A DNA stretch of 34,454 nt from Methanoculleus sp. UBA303 (GTDB taxonomy: Archaea > Halobacteriota > Methanomicrobia > Methanomicrobiales > Methanoculleaceae): the NCBI GenBank assembly GCA_002501655.1, contig DANY01000052.1:2823-37276 (forward strand). Direction: 5' to 3'. Both the position numbers and the translations under genes were made by a program. The notes under the pieces were generated by a model, which saw only the letters and a program-made list of their open reading frames with translations, did no database searches and had not been told where the DNA came from. This document shows, in pieces, positions 15,763 through 24,172 of this stretch; position 1 is the first letter of the stretch; the number at the start of each line of letters is the position of its first letter.

Positions 15763-16056
15763 TTATATCCTGAATATCTGGACATGGGGTACGTCGCCGA
15801 TCATGATGCAGTCCTCCTCTGTGATCAGCCCCATGGCGATGGCGAGGGCTACGGTGCGCTTCCCGATAAGGTTCGCGTTCGTCGCACCCGTAAGAGCCTC
15901 TCTGACTTCTTCCTCGGCGGCACATTCCGTGCCGTAAAACCCTCCGGTGATGCAGACTTCCACGTCTCCGTGCATCAGGGTGACGTTCAGGAGCTCGGAG
16001 TCGCAGACAGCAACCACCTCGCCGGCGCCCGGCATGCGGTGCACTTTCAAGTACAT
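15763..16056 (-). CDS. DUF424 family protein
   Basis: A 97-residue archaeal protein of the DUF424 family: MYLKVHRMPGAGEVVAVCDS, then VEVCITGGFYGT and TNANLIGKRTVALAI, ending VPHVQIFRI. DUF424 genes commonly sit beside translation or ribosome-biogenesis genes; here nmd3 starts 3 nt downstream. The exact function is not established from sequence. Two Cys residues and an acidic loop are visible, but no catalytic motif. Confidence 0.9.
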   Translation of the reverse strand: MYLKVHRMPGAGEVVAVCDSELLNVTLMHGDVEVCITGGFYGTECAAEEEVREALTGATNANLIGKRTVALAIAMGLITEEDCIMIGDVPHVQIFRI

Positions 16057-16102
16057 CTTCAGATCTCTTTGGCGGGAGTCGTCAAAAAGGTGCGCTGTTC
16101 TG

Positions 16103-16933
16103 CTAGGGAAGGACGATATCTACGCCGTAAGTGCGCGACGGGGTCTCGGCATGGATGCGCCAGGCATCCTCTTCGGTTATCAGTCCCTCTTGTAGGTACC
16201 GTCGCGTGAACCGCGGGACCGACTTCGGCCCGATAACCGCGCCGGGCCTTGCATTCTCGTCCATGTAGTCGCTCTCCATGGTGAACCGCCGCCCGGCCCG
16301 GGCGAGCGCCGGTATATCCTCGTGCCGCGCGATGAAGGAGGGCACAAGCGGCGTATCGGGGGTTGCGAAGTGTTTGACGACCTGTTCAAGCGGGATCCCG
16401 GCCTTCGCGGCCATATCGACGACATCGATGCAGGGCCCGCTCTCGGCGTGGAGTTGGACGGCGCAGTTGCACACACTCCCGAGTTCGAGCGCGTGGAAGA
16501 GGACCGCGTTTGATGCCGCGAGCACCTCCGGCGCAACCTCGTAGTGGGGCCGCCCGCTCTTTAAGGCGACGGCCTCCCCTTCCTCGACATAGCGGGCGGC
16601 GACATCGAGCCCTGCCATCATGACGCCGGCGGCCGCGTCCAGGCTCATCCGTTCAGCGAGGCGGCTCATCTCCGCCGGGTGGACGCCGAGGACCGGGTAG
16701 ACGACAAGCCCGGTCTCCCTGACCATATCGGCCACCCGGAGCGTCGCATCGAAGACCGCCCGGTAGTCGTCGCCCGACGAAGGCTCGACCCCGAGCGACC
16801 AGGAGGGCTTTGAGACGAGGAAGATGTGCGTCCCTCCGCTCCGCCGGAAGTCCTTTGCGGCCTCGACGCCCCGGCCGTTTGTCGGGTCGATGTGGATATG
16901 GTCGTCAGTTATCGGTATCTCGGGTAGTTTCAT
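16103..16933 (-). CDS. TatD-related metal-dependent hydrolase
   Basis: A 276-residue amidohydrolase-fold protein of an archaeal TatD-like group. Metal ligands are visible in DDHIHID (residues 10-16), in GVHPAEM, in the histidine of VQLHAESG, in VKHF, and in the acidic MESDYMDE near the C-terminus. TatD relatives are deoxyribonucleases, but the archaeal branch is uncharacterised and could act on a small molecule. The start overlaps the mptD 3' end by 29 bp. A 46-nt gap then separates it from DUF424. Confidence 0.85.
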   Translation of the reverse strand: MKLPEIPITDDHIHIDPTNGRGVEAAKDFRRSGGTHIFLVSKPSWSLGVEPSSGDDYRAVFDATLRVADMVRETGLVVYPVLGVHPAEMSRLAERMSLDAAAGVMMAGLDVAARYVEEGEAVALKSGRPHYEVAPEVLAASNAVLFHALELGSVCNCAVQLHAESGPCIDVVDMAAKAGIPLEQVVKHFATPDTPLVPSFIARHEDIPALARAGRRFTMESDYMDENARPGAVIGPKSVPRFTRRYLQEGLITEEDAWRIHAETPSRTYGVDIVLP

Positions 16934-17258
16934 GAAACTCGATGATCTCCATCATGGGGTAGTCGTCTTCGAGGTGCAGCCGGGCCCGGCAGACGGTCTC
17001 CCCGACCTCGGTCGTGATCTCGGCGTCAATCATCCGCCCGGCAAGTTCCGAGTAGCCGAACCGGTTCGAGACCATCATATCGCGGTTCAGCCGGACGGTG
17101 ATCCCCGTCACGTAGGGCTGTAAGCCGACGGCCTGCTCGATGGCGGTTTCAACCGTCGCGGCGGTCTCGCGGGCGATGGGCGTCCCGACGAACTGGTGGT
17201 AGAGGGCGCCGAGCTTGATCCCGGCTTCAAACGCCGCCTTCTCGCGGTCGGTGAACAT
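16905..17258 (-). CDS. mptD: Dihydroneopterin aldolase MptD
   Basis: MptD cleaves 7,8-dihydroneopterin to 6-hydroxymethyl-7,8-dihydropterin and glycolaldehyde in tetrahydromethanopterin synthesis. From the ATG at 17258 the 117-residue protein reads MFTDREKAAFEAGIKLGALY, then HQFVGTP and YVTGITVRLNRDM, the archaeal DHNA family pattern (formerly DUF381). The longer frame to 17360 adds 34 residues without homology and runs through an AT-rich promoter-like stretch, so it was not used. It is the first gene of the long minus-strand run and supports a methanogen origin. Confidence 0.88.
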   Translation of the reverse strand: MFTDREKAAFEAGIKLGALYHQFVGTPIARETAATVETAIEQAVGLQPYVTGITVRLNRDMMVSNRFGYSELAGRMIDAEITTEVGETVCRARLHLEDDYPMMEIIEFHETTRDTDN

Positions 17259-17411
17259 GAGAGTAGGTTTGTGGTTTATGGTAATTAGAGGATGTGCCCC
17301 CGGGAGGGGTGAGAACGAGAAGATCTGGCTGGTGTCGCAAGAGCGAGTAACGGTTTCCATAGCAACGGCAGATAATTACGAGTCATGAGTATCGCAAAAA
17401 GACGGTAGTCA

Positions 17412-18005
17412 TCAGTCCGCTACCTCCTGTCCACGCCGCCGTTCCCAGATGTAGAGAATGGGATAAGCGATGATACCGACGAGTATGACCCCCTGGAGAG
17501 TGGGAATAACCGGATACCCCAGTGCCAGACGGCGCAGAAGGACAATCCCGGCAGCCAGGAGGTAGAAGACAACCGATCGTGCGAGGGTGACGCGGTGCTC
17601 GCCGCCGTCGGTGAAGACGATCCGTGTCAGAAAAATGCCGATGATGAGAAGGACGGGGAGCCAGAGCACCTGGTTGATGGAATACGCATGGGACACGTAG
17701 AGATAGATCAAAAAGATCGTGATGAGAAGAACACCATCGACCGCCTTCCTTTCTCCATGCTTCCCCAATCGAAGCGCATGAAGAAGGATATTCGCTGGAT
17801 CGGGGTCGTTAAGGCATTCTTTTCGTCTATACCACACCATAACGCAGGCGACTACTGCAGTGATCATCAATGGCAGGGGAAGCAACAGAAATGCTGGTAA
17901 TGGGAGGTAGTCTGTTGTGATGATGAACGCGGTGACGATAAGCGAGACTCCAAAGGTTGCAACTGAACGCCACAATTCCTCTTTGACAATAGGATCAATC
18001 TTCAT
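17412..18005 (-). CDS. Membrane protein with about six transmembrane helices
   Basis: A 197-residue hydrophobic protein that I do not recognise. Likely helices are at about 13-32, 36-59, 93-108, 112-131, 143-161 and 168-188. A cytosolic loop (RRKECLNDPDPANILLHALR) lies between helices 2 and 3. It has no transporter signature or catalytic motif. Its start overlaps the preceding small frame by 4 nt (ATGA). Its A+T content is higher than that of the operon next to it. Confidence 0.8.
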   Translation of the reverse strand: MKIDPIVKEELWRSVATFGVSLIVTAFIITTDYLPLPAFLLLPLPLMITAVVACVMVWYRRKECLNDPDPANILLHALRLGKHGERKAVDGVLLITIFLIYLYVSHAYSINQVLWLPVLLIIGIFLTRIVFTDGGEHRVTLARSVVFYLLAAGIVLLRRLALGYPVIPTLQGVILVGIIAYPILYIWERRRGQEVAD

Positions 18006-18193
18006 GCATACACCACCGATGCGCCATCAGGAATCGTGAACGTGAACTCATCGTCATTTATCACGCAATTCATTGAGTAATTTCGATATTCAAGGGTTAG
18101 CACCAGATTGCCCTTGTGCCAGCCCTGCAGTCTGGCCCTGGACGGATAGGATAAACCTCCGCGGTTTTGCGAATACGGTCCGGGTCTACACAA
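18002..18193 (-). CDS. Uncertain small ORF upstream of the membrane protein
   Basis: A 63-codon frame that could start at TTG 18193, GTG 18103 or ATG 18073. The C-terminal 35 residues (NLVLTLEYRNYSMNCVINDD, then FTFTIPDGASVVYA) look like beta-rich protein sequence. The N-terminal part is not convincing. It ends in a 4-nt overlap with the membrane-protein start and lies directly downstream of a strong TATA box. It may be a short coupled cistron or the remnant of a longer gene. Confidence 0.4.
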   Translation of the reverse strand: MCRPGPYSQNRGGLSYPSRARLQGWHKGNLVLTLEYRNYSMNCVINDDEFTFTIPDGASVVYA

Positions 18194-18220
18194 AGACCCG
18201 GGCCTGGATCTATTTATACA
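18177..18220 (-). promoter_or_regulatory. TATA box plus GC hairpin ahead of the membrane-protein unit
   Basis: TGTATAAATA on the minus strand (18211-18220) is the clearest TATA box in this region. It is followed by an inverted repeat, GGTCCGGGTC (18177-18186) against GACCCGGGCC (18195-18204), with one mismatch and an 8-nt loop. The predicted start site falls near 18190, within the loop, so the repeat could be an operator centred on +1. Confidence 0.55.
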
Positions 18221-18546
18221 TTCCCTCCAGTTTCTTCACGCATCTGCCGGTTGTTTAAAAAAGCGGAGCGATCGATCCCGGCCCTGGAGGCGGGGCGTGG
18301 AACCGGTGGCAGTTGACTGTCCGGACCCTTGTTGCGCGTTACGGTGGGAGTGTCCGGGTCGAGGATCGAGTGCCGTGGCCAGCCGGAAGAAGGGGCGGCG
18401 TTTCGGTTTACGCTGAAGCGGGCTGCATGAAACCACCCCGGCATACTCGCCTTAAGGGCGTACCTCTCCCGCCGGCCTTTCCCACCGGATTCATCGACGA
18501 GAACGGCTTAGATCGGATTCACGAAGCAGTTTTCTGCGACCAGCGG
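18221..18546. other. Intergenic, no gene recognised
   Basis: The open frames here are Arg/Pro-rich and change frame without conserved motifs. A TATA-like TTTAAAAAA occurs near 18254-18262 on the plus strand, but no RNA gene could be recognised after it. Confidence 0.5.
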
Positions 18547-18592
18547 AAAAATTTATCTCCCGGCGCGCCTCTCCTATCACCGGTGAGTCGTA

Positions 18593-18781
18593 ATGCCGGA
18601 ACCAATCTATTGCGAATATTGCGGGCGAGAGGTTTTGATGGAGCGGCAAGCCATGCCCGAGGACATACGATTTTGCAGCGCCGAGTGCCGGATGGCAGCA
18701 GAAAAGCAGGACCCCGACGAAAGGGGACGCCAGCCGCCAGGGAGACTCCTGGTCGCCGGTCGGTCACCCTGGAGCAGTTAA
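18593..18781 (+). CDS. Small zinc-finger protein (62 aa)
   Basis: A short protein beginning MPEPIYCEYCGREVLMERQA, followed by FCSAECRMAAEKQ. The CxxC and CxxxC pairs would bind one zinc ion, as in small ribosome- or nucleic-acid-associated zinc ribbons. The tail is Pro/Arg/Gly-rich. A TATA-like AAAAATTTATC at about 18545-18557 and a GGTGAG ribosome-binding site 6 nt before the ATG support expression. I cannot name the family. Confidence 0.62.
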   Translation: MPEPIYCEYCGREVLMERQAMPEDIRFCSAECRMAAEKQDPDERGRQPPGRLLVAGRSPWSS

Positions 18782-18990
18782 CCCTACCAGACAAACGACA
18801 CCTCTCCGTGAGGTTGTGCGCAGCGGCGAGAGAGAGACGTTCGCCGCCGAAGTGTGGAGGCCGCAGCACGCCCGCCGGGAAACGTCCGGGAAGGCCTCCC
18901 TCTACCTCCGGAGGGTGACCATCTGGATTGTCTCACAATGCTCGTGGTGGACTGGGCCTTTTACAGGCAGGGTGGCCGGGGTGAGGGACG

Positions 18991-19015
18991 GGGCCGTTCA
19001 TCCTTCAGACGGCCC
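18991..19015 (-). terminator. Hairpin downstream of mcm
   Basis: GGGCCGT (18991-18997) pairs perfectly with ACGGCCC (19009-19015), 40 nt beyond the mcm stop. There is no U-tract, so the terminator role is weak. The rest of 18782-19054 shows nothing recognisable. Confidence 0.25.
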
Positions 19016-19054
19016 GCCTGGAGCAGCATTATGGGTCCCTCGCGGGCAGGACCC

Positions 19055-22000
19055 CTACCCGATCAACTTGATAAGCCCGTGCCGGGGTTCGAGCAGTTCC
19101 CCGCCCCGTTTCAGCTGCTCGATGGTGTGCTCGACCTTGTCGCGGGAGAAGCCCTGCTGCACAAGGATATCGATGACCTCATCGACCCTCGCCTGGCCGC
19201 CGGAGTCGTCGCAGACGTTCCGGATCGTCTCCTTGACCGACCGGATGATATCGCGCTGTGACTTTGTGACGCCGGTCACGAGCTTGTCGATATCGAAGTT
19301 CCCGGTCTCGGCGTCGTAGGCGACCTGCCGGAGACAGGCGTCCACAATCTTGAGGATCCGGTCGGTATCCTCCGTATCGACGGTGTTCGAGAGCCGCATC
19401 CGGGCGCTCGCCTCCGCGAGGCGGACCAGCGCCTCGAGCTGCCGGGCGGTGACCGGGACAGGTTTGTTCCCGCTCGCGAGGTCCCGGAGTCGCATGTAGT
19501 AGGCGATCAACGCCTCCTGCGCCCCGTCGCTTAAGATGGGGAAACAGGTCCTTTTAGCGTAGGCAATGTACTTCCGCAGGAGCGTGGGATCGATGTCGGG
19601 TATGACGGGCGCAAGCGCACGCTGGATGTATGCATCATCGACGTCAGGCAACGGCGTGTATGCGTGCTGCTTGATCAACTCGCCGACGGAATGAGTCTTG
19701 ATGATGTGGTGGGCGATGGCCCCGTCGCGCTGGGCCTCCGGCTGGTCGGTCATCACGAAGATGAGGTCGAACCGGGAGAGGAGCGAGGGCGGCATGTCTA
19801 TCTGCTCGCCGATCGGGATGAACTGGTCAAATCGACCGAGTTTCGGGTTTGCAGCGCCGAGGAGCGCGCACCGGGACTTCAGGGTCGCGGTGATCCCGGC
19901 CTTGGCGACCGAGATCGAGTTGCCGCACCAGACCGGGATGCCGTTCCGCCGGACATACAGCGTGTGGTTCGGGACCTCAAGGCAGTAGATCGTGCCCTTA
20001 TATGGGCGCGTCTCGATATGCCGCTGCCCGTTTGAGTTGACGTTCGGCTCGTTCTGGCCGTCGCGGATGAAGGTCACCTGGAAGATATCGTGGGTTGCGG
20101 TCGAGGTCCCGCCCCGGGGATTGGGCGCGACGGCCCCGGCCTCCCGCATGAGGTGGATGTTCCCGGACCACCCTTTCTTCAGCAGGAGTTCGGTGACATC
20201 GTCGGCGAGCCTCTTTGAAGAGGTCGTGTATATCGAGACCCCGGTCGTTTTGTTGACGTAACCGTCCCCGAGCATGAGCGCGTCGAGCAGAATCCCGATC
20301 TGCTCAGGGGGGAGGCGTTTGGCATACTCGGGGACGTACTTCTCGTGGCATTTGCCGAGAGGTGCGAGGTGCTCTGCAAGCTGCTTTGCGTTGATCGCGA
20401 AGTTCTTGCCGTCGTGGGTGAACCGGAACGGCAGCCGTTCAAGACACTGCCGGATCTTCTCGGCCGACTCAGAAATCTTCTGCGATATGATTACGCGGTA
20501 GGGGACCCCTGTCTGGTGGTGCCGCTGGACGGACCCCTCGGAGAGGAAGTAGCCCAGGAACTCAAGCCAGTCATCCATCCTGACCGTGATGGGTTCGGTA
20601 AGTTTTCCTTCGGAGTTCTGGTTCGCGAACTTGACGGCGGGCGGGATCTCGTAGGTCTCCTGCCGCTCCCCCGCCCAGACAGCGTTCTTCTTGAATCGCA
20701 TCCTCTTGTGGATGGGAATCTCGTCCATGCGGATGAACCGGAACCCCTCCCACTCGTCGGCACGCCGGTTCAGGTTGACGTACATCCGGTGGTTCGGCGT
20801 GACCGCGAGGTCCACCTGCCGTGATCTGACGTAGTACAGTTCCCCGTCGTACTCCGATGCCGCGAAACCGGATGGAGATGCGTACTCAAGCCTCCCGGCG
20901 GGGGAGAGCGTCGCGATACGGTCGCCTGTGGTTACATCCCGGAATAACTTCCACCCACCCTCTGTGAGGACTTCGGTCACGTCATCGTAGCACTGCTGCT
21001 CCATCGCCTCATGAAGCGCGCTCCGGTCCTCTTTCGCCATCTTGTCCATCTCATCGACGGCGGCGACACCCATATCGGCGAGGACCAGCGCGCCGGCCTC
21101 GAGCGTCCAGCGGCCGTCGCCGAACTCGTCCTTGACGGCCGTCGCCGTCAGCCCCGCGGACGTCGAAGACTTGCCGCTTGTGTAGATACCACGGGGTGAG
21201 AGTTTCACGACGTAGCGGAGGATCTGACTCTTTGCTATACCCGGGTCGCCGACCAGGAGGACGTGGATGTCGCCGCGGAGACGGGAGCCGTCCGGCATAT
21301 CCTTCGCGATACCGCCGAAGAGCTGGAGCGCGATCGCCTCTTTTACGTCGTCGGTACCGTAGATCGTCGGCGCGATCGACCGGGCGATCTTCTTGTAGAT
21401 CGAAGGGTCGCGGGCGAGTGCCATGATCGCCGCCTCGTCCTCCTCGGTGATCGAGACCTCCTCGAACTCCTTCTCAGCGACCTCTATGGAGTTGCACTCC
21501 AGGTAGATGTCAAAGAGCGTACTCTTCTGGCCGGAGTTGATCCTCTGCACCGACCGCAGGATACCGTTCACCACCACCCGGTCGCCCGGCGAGACGATGC
21601 CCGTGAGGTCGTCGGTGACGTCGACATCGAGCGTCTGGGGCTGTTCGCCGCCCCGGAGACCTTCCGGGGATTCCTGGATCCGGAGTTTCTGGGCGTCGAC
21701 GAACCGGCACCGGTTCATGACCAGATCGAGCCGGGTCTTGCGCTCGCAGTTCGGGCAGAAGTCCGGCTCATCAAACCGCCCGTAGCCCTGGGGGACCGGT
21801 TCGGTGTTCTTCCCGCAGGAACGGCACCGGAAGACCGCGCTGACGATCCGGGGACGCACCTCGGTCGTCTTCCGGAGGATCCCCTCGATGCCGACGAACG
21901 TGTTGATCTGGTCGGCCCTGATATCCCGGACGTCGGTCCTCTGCGGCAGGTTCGTGAACCGGATGTTGATCAGTTCCGGGTCCTGGCCGTCCTTGAGTTT

Positions 22001-22234
22001 AATGAGTTTGTTCTGGACGATCGCGTCCCGGACATCCCCAAGGACCTTGCCCGGGCTCCGCAGGAGCTCAAACGCCAGCCGGTTATTCAGGATCTTCCGG
22101 AAATCGATGATGAGCGACCGCTTATGGGGGTACTCGCGGGAGAGTTCGGCGAGCTCCCGCTTGTACTGCTTCTTCAGGAGTTTCGTCCATTCCCCGACGA
22201 CATCGGTGACCTCAACGGTTACCTCTTCAGGCAC
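19055..22234 (-). CDS. mcm: MCM replicative helicase with intein
   Basis: MCM unwinds DNA ahead of the archaeal replication fork. The 1059-residue precursor has an N-terminal domain with zinc ligands C137, C140, C160 and C163. It has Walker A GDPGIAKS at 329-336 and Walker B VDEMDKM at 393-399. An intein spans 415-772, followed by SISVAKAGITATLKSRCALL with sensor 1 LLGAANPK, the MPPSLLSRFDLIF arginine-finger region, and a C-terminal winged helix. Removing the intein leaves 701 residues, the normal archaeal length. I chose GTG at 22234 because GAAGAGGT lies upstream and the rfcS stop is only 13 nt away. The longer frame would overlap rfcS by 110 nt. It is co-transcribed with rfcS. Confidence 0.95.
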   Translation of the reverse strand: MPEEVTVEVTDVVGEWTKLLKKQYKRELAELSREYPHKRSLIIDFRKILNNRLAFELLRSPGKVLGDVRDAIVQNKLIKLKDGQDPELINIRFTNLPQRTDVRDIRADQINTFVGIEGILRKTTEVRPRIVSAVFRCRSCGKNTEPVPQGYGRFDEPDFCPNCERKTRLDLVMNRCRFVDAQKLRIQESPEGLRGGEQPQTLDVDVTDDLTGIVSPGDRVVVNGILRSVQRINSGQKSTLFDIYLECNSIEVAEKEFEEVSITEEDEAAIMALARDPSIYKKIARSIAPTIYGTDDVKEAIALQLFGGIAKDMPDGSRLRGDIHVLLVGDPGIAKSQILRYVVKLSPRGIYTSGKSSTSAGLTATAVKDEFGDGRWTLEAGALVLADMGVAAVDEMDKMAKEDRSALHEAMEQQCYDDVTEVLTEGGWKLFRDVTTGDRIATLSPAGRLEYASPSGFAASEYDGELYYVRSRQVDLAVTPNHRMYVNLNRRADEWEGFRFIRMDEIPIHKRMRFKKNAVWAGERQETYEIPPAVKFANQNSEGKLTEPITVRMDDWLEFLGYFLSEGSVQRHHQTGVPYRVIISQKISESAEKIRQCLERLPFRFTHDGKNFAINAKQLAEHLAPLGKCHEKYVPEYAKRLPPEQIGILLDALMLGDGYVNKTTGVSIYTTSSKRLADDVTELLLKKGWSGNIHLMREAGAVAPNPRGGTSTATHDIFQVTFIRDGQNEPNVNSNGQRHIETRPYKGTIYCLEVPNHTLYVRRNGIPVWCGNSISVAKAGITATLKSRCALLGAANPKLGRFDQFIPIGEQIDMPPSLLSRFDLIFVMTDQPEAQRDGAIAHHIIKTHSVGELIKQHAYTPLPDVDDAYIQRALAPVIPDIDPTLLRKYIAYAKRTCFPILSDGAQEALIAYYMRLRDLASGNKPVPVTARQLEALVRLAEASARMRLSNTVDTEDTDRILKIVDACLRQVAYDAETGNFDIDKLVTGVTKSQRDIIRSVKETIRNVCDDSGGQARVDEVIDILVQQGFSRDKVEHTIEQLKRGGELLEPRHGLIKLIG
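19919..20992 (-). mobile_element. LAGLIDADG intein in mcm
   Basis: A 358-residue intein inserted between EAMEQQ and SISVAKAG, that is, between Walker B and sensor 1. It begins CYDDVTEVLTEGGWKLFRDV (block A, Cys1) and has TPNH in block B at precursor residues 479-482. Two dodecapeptide motifs of a homing endonuclease are present: FLGYFLSEGSV (559-569) and LLDALMLGDGYVN (649-661), each keeping an acidic residue. Block F is GTIYCLEVPNHTLYV. The C-terminus is WCGN followed by Ser+1. The penultimate residue is Gly, where His is standard. Confidence 0.93.
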
Positions 22235-22247
22235 GGCCGAAACCTCT

Positions 22248-23216
22248 TCACCGGTGCTCCTCTGCGGCGAGGACGAACCGGGCGAGCAGCGCCTCCATCT
22301 GGATGTCGCTGCTTGCCCCTTCCGAGAGGCGGAAATCGGTCTCGCCGAGAGCATCAATCAATCTCACTTTGAGCGTCCGGTCGATGTCGCGCTGAACCAG
22401 AGCCCGGTAGCACTGATTGATCAACTCGTTCGGGGCGATGCCCCGGCCGCGGGTCAGTTCGGAGAGAGCCTGTTCCGCCTCATCGAACTTTCCTGCAATC
22501 GAGAGGTCGAGAAGTTCATTGATCTCCGCCGGGCGGGCCGTCGCGGTGATCTCGTAGATCATCTCCTCATCGATGGTGGGCCGGAGGATGGCAGCCCCCT
22601 GCAGGGCGTTGATAGCCTTCCTCATATCCCCGGAAGCGACATAGACGATGGCGTCAAGCGCCCCCTCCGTGACGGTGAGGCCTTCGGCTGCGGCAATCCT
22701 CCGGACCTCCTCGATGACCGCCTCCCGGTCAAGCGGCCTGAACCGGTAGATGGCGCACCGGCTCTGGATGGGGTCGATGATCTTCGAAGAGTAGTTGCAC
22801 GAGAGGATGAACCGGCAGGTTCGGGCATAGGTCTCCATCGTCCTCCGGAGGGCGGCCTGTGCATCCGTGGTGAGCGCATCCGCCTCATCGAGGAAGAGGA
22901 CCTTGAACGTCGAGCCGGCAAGCGGCGACGTCCGGGCGAACTGCTTGATCTGGTTCCTGACGACGTCGATACCGCGCTCGTCGGAAGCGTTCATCTCCCG
23001 GAAGTTCATCTGCCAGGAGTCGCCGAAGAACTCCCGCGCGAGCGCCACCGCGGCGGTCGTCTTCCCTATCCCGGCGCTCCCGGTGAAGAGAAGGTGCGGC
23101 AGGTTACCGGTCTTCACGTAGGATTGGAGGCGCACCACGATCTCCTTCTGTCCGACCATCTCATCGAGTCTTCTGGGCCGATACTTCTCTATCCAGATGG
23201 TGTGGTTACCGTCCAT
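22248..23216 (-). CDS. rfcS: Replication factor C small subunit
   Basis: The 322-residue clamp-loader small subunit opens PCNA for loading. It starts [16 protein letters not shown] (RFC box II). Walker A is GSAGIGKT at 46-53 (Ser in place of the usual Pro), Walker B is [10 protein letters not shown] at 106-115, sensor 1 is [11 protein letters not shown], and SRC is at 152-154. No intein is present. It is the first gene of the rfcS-mcm unit; mcm begins 13 nt after its stop. A minus-strand TATA candidate lies around 23245-23252. Confidence 0.95.
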   Translation of the reverse strand: MDGNHTIWIEKYRPRRLDEMVGQKEIVVRLQSYVKTGNLPHLLFTGSAGIGKTTAAVALAREFFGDSWQMNFREMNASDERGIDVVRNQIKQFARTSPLAGSTFKVLFLDEADALTTDAQAALRRTMETYARTCRFILSCNYSSKIIDPIQSRCAIYRFRPLDREAVIEEVRRIAAAEGLTVTEGALDAIVYVASGDMRKAINALQGAAILRPTIDEEMIYEITATARPAEINELLDLSIAGKFDEAEQALSELTRGRGIAPNELINQCYRALVQRDIDRTLKVRLIDALGETDFRLSEGASSDIQMEALLARFVLAAEEHR

Positions 23217-23404
23217 TTGGATAGAAGTTGGTGCTCGTGCATCGTAAAAGCATCGACATCTCTTCCAGTGATCCCTTTTAGAGGGTTGAGAGAGAATGAG
23301 TAGGGTACAGAGACTATGGGAATACCGGGAGTCTGCCTGGTGATCCGGCCTGCCGGATCTCCTGCACCGGTACCCGGCGCTCCTTTCCTGATACGGACGG
23401 CATT

Positions 23405-24166
23405 ATGGAACCTGCAGAACGAGTATTTGCGCGAGACTTCTCCGCCGCGCGGCATACGGTAGACTCCGGGGACGGCTCATACGTGGTGACGCCCACTGGC
23501 GCCTGGTGCCGCCGCCTCTTCATCGTCGGCGCCCTCACCGAACGCAGGGGGAGCGGCGACATCATGCAGGCGCGGATTGCCGACCCCACCGACGCCTTCC
23601 GGGTCACGGTGGACTGGCAGAGCCCGGATGCGGTCGAGACGCTCGGCTACATTGAACCGCCTGCGTTCGTCGCCGTCACCGGCCGGGCGACGCTCACCGG
23701 TTCCGGGTCACGGGCGTATGCAGCGGTGGACATCGAGGCGATCAACGTTGTTGACCGCACCGTCCGCGACCTCTGGGTGCAGAAGACCGCCGGCGCGACG
23801 CTCGACCGGCTCGAAGCGCTCGAGAAGGCTCTCGGGGGCGGCGGCAACGACCGGGCCGCAACCGCTCTCCGGCTCTACGGGACGACGGAGGAAGAGATCT
23901 CGGGCATGGCCGGGATGGTGCGGACAGCGCTTGCAAGCGCCCGCCCGGATATCACACCCGGCGATATCGCGCCCGTCGCCGGGCGTGAGATCCTCCTTGC
24001 CGCCCTCGGCGATGAGGGAGGTGCGCGGGGCATCGGTATCGACGACGCCGTCGCCGCCGGGGTGCGAGCCGGCCTCTCCGCGCGGGACGCACGCGCTGCG
24101 CTTGAGGAACTCCTCGCTGCAGGGGAATGCTACCAGCCTGCATCGGGCATGATAAAACTGATATAA
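23405..24166 (+). CDS. RPA-associated OB-fold protein (COG3390 type)
   Basis: A 253-residue protein of the archaeal RPA family related to haloarchaeal RPA-associated proteins. The N-terminal two-thirds is an OB-fold with GAWCRRLFIVGALTERRG, then IMQARIADPTDAFRVTVDW and PAFVAVTGRATL. A linker follows, and then a C-terminal winged-helix-like segment ending AGECYQPASGMIKLI. Known members work with RPA in single-stranded DNA binding and DNA-damage resistance. The rpa gene itself is not in this window. It is 6 nt upstream of the phosphoesterase. Confidence 0.82.
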   Translation: MEPAERVFARDFSAARHTVDSGDGSYVVTPTGAWCRRLFIVGALTERRGSGDIMQARIADPTDAFRVTVDWQSPDAVETLGYIEPPAFVAVTGRATLTGSGSRAYAAVDIEAINVVDRTVRDLWVQKTAGATLDRLEALEKALGGGGNDRAATALRLYGTTEEEISGMAGMVRTALASARPDITPGDIAPVAGREILLAALGDEGGARGIGIDDAVAAGVRAGLSARDARAALEELLAAGECYQPASGMIKLI

Positions 24167-24172
24167 CACGTT

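Noticed and set aside
21263..22372. A 369-codon plus-strand frame
   Set aside because: It is antisense to mcm; its sequence is the mirror of conserved MCM codons.
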